This document shows positions 61,910 through 64,000 of a DNA stretch of 64,000 bases, in pieces; position 1 is the first letter of the stretch, and each line of letters opens with the position of its first letter. The stretch spans positions 1 to 64,000 of the forward strand of contig ONCK01000002.1 of assembly GCA_900316315.1 (NCBI GenBank). The letters run 5' to 3'. The notes beneath the pieces were generated by a model. That model ran no database searches, was not told the origin of the DNA, and was given only the letters and a program-made list of their open reading frames with translations. A program made the translations under genes and the position numbers. The stretch is from an uncultured Prevotellaceae bacterium. GTDB lineage: Bacteria > Bacteroidota > Bacteroidia > Bacteroidales > Bacteroidaceae.

Positions 61910-62527
61910 ATGGAGATAGATTTTGACAAGATGGGTGGCCTCGTACCCGCCATCATACAAGATGCTGATACCAAGACGGTTCTGATGCTCGGATTTATGA
62001 ATCAGGAGGCTTATGCCAAGACCGTGGAGACCCGTAAAGTCACTTTTTACAGCCGTACTCGTAAGAAGCTGTGGACCAAGGGTGAGGAGAGCGGACACTG
62101 GCTGCATCTCGTAGACATTAAAGCCGATTGCGACAATGACACGCTGCTTGTCACGGTTCATCCCGAGGGGCCTACTTGTCACAAAGGGACGGATACCTGC
62201 TGGGGCGAAAAGAATGAGAATGTCAATCCGCTACTCTTTCTGACAGAGCTCCAGGACTTCATAGAAAAACGGCACGAGGAAATGCCCGAAGGCTCATATA
62301 CGACTTCTCTCTTTAAAGATGGACTCAACCGTATGGCGCAGAAGGTGGGCGAGGAAGCACTTGAGGCTGTCATTGAAGCTGTCAATGGTACCAATGATCG
62401 CCTTATCTATGAGGCATCCGACATGTTTTACCATCTTATCGTCCTCCTCACAGCCAAAGGCCTGCGCATAGAGGACATCGCACGTGAACTTGAGACGCGC
62501 CACAAGCCGGGATGGAAGAAACATTAA
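61910..62527 (+). CDS. hisI: Bifunctional phosphoribosyl-AMP cyclohydrolase/phosphoribosyl-ATP pyrophosphatase
   Basis: 205 residues. HisI part (1-115): MLGFMNQEAYAKTVETRKVTFYSRTRKKLWTKGEESGHWL, and the zinc site CDNDTLLVTV...PTCHKGTDTCW. HisE part (about 120-205): EGSYTTSLFKDGLNRMAQKVGEEALEAVIEA and MFYHLIVLL. Second and third steps of histidine synthesis, fused as in enterics and Bacteroidota. HisG, HisD, HisC and HisB are outside the window. Confidence 0.97.
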   Translation: MEIDFDKMGGLVPAIIQDADTKTVLMLGFMNQEAYAKTVETRKVTFYSRTRKKLWTKGEESGHWLHLVDIKADCDNDTLLVTVHPEGPTCHKGTDTCWGEKNENVNPLLFLTELQDFIEKRHEEMPEGSYTTSLFKDGLNRMAQKVGEEALEAVIEAVNGTNDRLIYEASDMFYHLIVLLTAKGLRIEDIARELETRHKPGWKKH

Positions 62528-62539
62528 AGCGTTAGCTGT

Positions 62540-63478
62540 ATGATAGTCAATTATAAAGACGTAAGTATCCTGCAAGATAAGACCGTCGTCCTGCAGAAAG
62601 TCAACTTCAAGGCCGCAGCCAAGGATTTCGTCTTCATTACAGGCAAAGTGGGCTCTGGAAAAAGTACATTTCTCAAGAGTCTTTATGCTGCTGTTCGTAT
62701 TGAGGGTGAAAAAGCCCAAGTCATCGACTTTGACTTGCTCAGCCTGAAAGCCAAGAGAACGCCTGACCTGCGTCGTCAGCTTGGCATCATTTTCCAAAAT
62801 TTCCAGTTATTGCCAGACCGCACAGTCTATGCCAATCTTGACTTTGTGCTCAAGGCCACGGGGTGGGGCAGGCGTGATGCGCGGCGCGAGCGTATAGAGG
62901 AGGTCCTTGAGGCTGTTCATCTGTCGGACAAAGCAGAGAAATATCCTCATGAGCTTTCTGGTGGCGAACAGCAACGCACATCCATCGCCAGGGCGATACT
63001 CAACAAGCCCCAGCTGATCATCGCTGATGAGCCTACCGGCAATCTGGATGTTGAGGCCAGTCACCAGATTGTGGACATTCTGCAGTCACTTCGCGAGCAG
63101 GGCACAACGATTATCATGAGTACCCACAATCTGCAACTCCTCGACTGGGTAGACAACATCTCTGTCTTCCATTGTGAAAATCAGCACATGTTGCGCACAC
63201 GTGGTATCGCTCCGGCGGATGAGCCCGAAGAGTCGGAGGCAGGCAGCGAGGAGACAGACCGTCAGTCGGCAACTGAAGGTCTTGCTTTCTGTACATCGGC
63301 CCAGGATGCCGAAGCTTCTCCATCAGAGACGGCCAGTGAGAATCAGGCGGATGATGCTTCTGAGCTGAATGACGACATGGATGAGCAGTCCTCTTTCCCA
63401 GAAACTCAGAGCCTCGAGGAAGCCAATGAAGCCTTAGACAAAGAAAATAGTAAATTTGAAGATAATCAAGCATCATAA
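62540..63478 (+). CDS. FtsE-like ABC ATPase with acidic C-terminal tail
   Basis: 312 residues. ABC domain 1-225: Walker [10 protein letters not shown] (35-43), Q-loop region [18 protein letters not shown], signature LSGGEQQR, Walker [13 protein letters not shown], and H-loop MSTHNLQLL. This is the FtsE/LolD/MacB type. A tail of about 85 residues (Glu/Ser/Ala/Asp-rich, 225-312) is not part of the fold and is predicted disordered. FtsE works with FtsX at the septum; no ftsX is here. Sits between hisIE (12 bases) and aspartate kinase (19 bases). Confidence 0.9.
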   Translation: MIVNYKDVSILQDKTVVLQKVNFKAAAKDFVFITGKVGSGKSTFLKSLYAAVRIEGEKAQVIDFDLLSLKAKRTPDLRRQLGIIFQNFQLLPDRTVYANLDFVLKATGWGRRDARRERIEEVLEAVHLSDKAEKYPHELSGGEQQRTSIARAILNKPQLIIADEPTGNLDVEASHQIVDILQSLREQGTTIIMSTHNLQLLDWVDNISVFHCENQHMLRTRGIAPADEPEESEAGSEETDRQSATEGLAFCTSAQDAEASPSETASENQADDASELNDDMDEQSSFPETQSLEEANEALDKENSKFEDNQAS

Positions 63479-63497
63479 GTCCTATAAATACAAGACC

Positions 63498-64000
63498 ATG
63501 AAAGTAATGAAATTTGGCGGCACCTCAGTGGGTTCTGCTGAGCGCATGAAAAATGTAACAAAGCTTATCTCCGACGGACAGCGTAATTTTGTGGTATTAT
63601 CGGCGATGTCGGGTACGACCAATTCGCTTATAGAAATATCCGACTATTATGCCAAGGGTAACAAGTATGGGGCCAATTCCATTATCAACACCTTGCGTAC
63701 GAAGTATCTAAAGACTGTAGATGACCTTTTTGCTTCAGAAGCAAAACGTAAGGAAATCATCGAAAAACTCAATGGAGTCTTTTCTGAACTAATGTCTTTT
63801 AGCGCAGAAAACTTCTCCGCTGAGGATGCCAAAGTCATTGTCTCCAAGGGTGAGATTATGAGCACCAATATGATGGCCTTATATCTCAAGGAGCAAGGCG
63901 TCAAGGTGACACTGCTTTCAGCTCTTCAGTTTATGCGCCTCAATAAGGACTTGCAGCCGGATATGGCCTATATCGAGACCCATCTGAATCCTTTAATCGA
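63498..64000 (+). CDS. Aspartate kinase (5' part, cut by the window)
   Basis: 167 residues visible and open to the last base. MKVMKFGGTSVGSAERM is the exact N-terminus of aspartokinase (KFGGTSV), followed by VVLSAMSGTTNSLIE and SKGEIMSTNMMALYL. It phosphorylates aspartate, the first step to lysine, threonine and methionine. The missing end prevents telling whether it is monofunctional or fused to homoserine dehydrogenase; the short N-terminal spacing suggests monofunctional. Likely last known gene of the proS-his run. Confidence 0.92.
   Translation, partial: MKVMKFGGTSVGSAERMKNVTKLISDGQRNFVVLSAMSGTTNSLIEISDYYAKGNKYGANSIINTLRTKYLKTVDDLFASEAKRKEIIEKLNGVFSELMSFSAENFSAEDAKVIVSKGEIMSTNMMALYLKEQGVKVTLLSALQFMRLNKDLQPDMAYIETHLNPLI

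Overview
The window is chromosomal DNA of a Bacteroidota bacterium, most likely order Bacteroidales. The main evidence is the promoters: TAnnTTTG -7 boxes, in several cases preceded by TTTG at a 19-base spacing, with no convincing Shine-Dalgarno sequences. The gene content agrees: class III fructose-bisphosphatase, short archaeal-type ProRS, KorABCD, AsnA, DUF3078, DUF1573, a TamB-like giant, and a sugar-kinase/RapZ fusion. Nothing here fixes the genus.

Layout. 1-7.4 kb (+): tail of an unknown gene; SDR/thioredoxin/msrC; pheT-yebC; recF-dciA-like. 7.5-12.4 kb (-): M3 peptidase, dCMP deaminase, S41 protease, 5-formyl-THF cyclo-ligase. 12.4-13.7 kb: almost gene-free, holding interspersed palindromic repeats, then a tiny winged-helix gene. 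14-19 kb (-): yidC, S9 peptidase, glycosyltransferase; divergent from DUF3078 and trmD (+). 21.4 kb: tRNA-Ser(CGA). 22.7-26 kb (-): a kor operon with an embedded TPR protein and a small membrane protein. 26.3-28.0 kb: an insertion sequence with clean ends and target duplication but a dead transposase. 28.2-32.5 kb (-): large TPR protein, def, ruvX, and a YtxH/holin-like/small-protein cluster. 32.7-34.5 kb: SPOR lipoprotein and asnA converging on a 19-bp stem. 34.8-39 kb: 47-bp tandem repeats, kinase-RapZ fusion, rsmE, bifunctional nuclease, MurU-like nucleotidyltransferase. 39-41.2 kb: guaA, tRNA-Ser(GCT), tRNA-Glu(CTC). 41.2-42.5 kb: decayed mobile-element genes beside the tRNAs. 42.9-47.5 kb (-): TamB-like protein. 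47.7-57 kb: fbp, manC, DUF1573, ruvC with a ModF-like twin ABC ATPase, and three envelope or unknown proteins. 57.2-58.3 kb: repeat-bearing AT-rich decayed DNA. 58.3-64 kb (+): proS-hisH-hisA-hisF-hisIE-FtsE-like ABC-aspartate kinase (cut by the window end).

Most notable signal: a family of short interspersed palindromic elements built on a hairpin (GCAGCC-TAA-GGCTGC and arm variants) followed by GCGTATCACGCC. Copies lie in intergenic DNA, in a pseudogene and, as an exactly 144-bp (48-codon) in-frame block, inside the TamB-like gene. The pseudogene and TamB copies are read in the same frame and give the same peptide core RQGVIR. Arm sequences differ between copies but keep pairing. This resembles in principle the protein-coding palindromic elements described in Rickettsia and deserves a genome-wide search.

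Second: a three-gene neighbourhood (AmgK-like kinase fused to a RapZ C-terminal domain, plus a MurU-like uridylyltransferase) that suggests an amino-sugar or cell-wall recycling route with a built-in sensor domain. Functions are assigned by motif recognition only; no database search was run.
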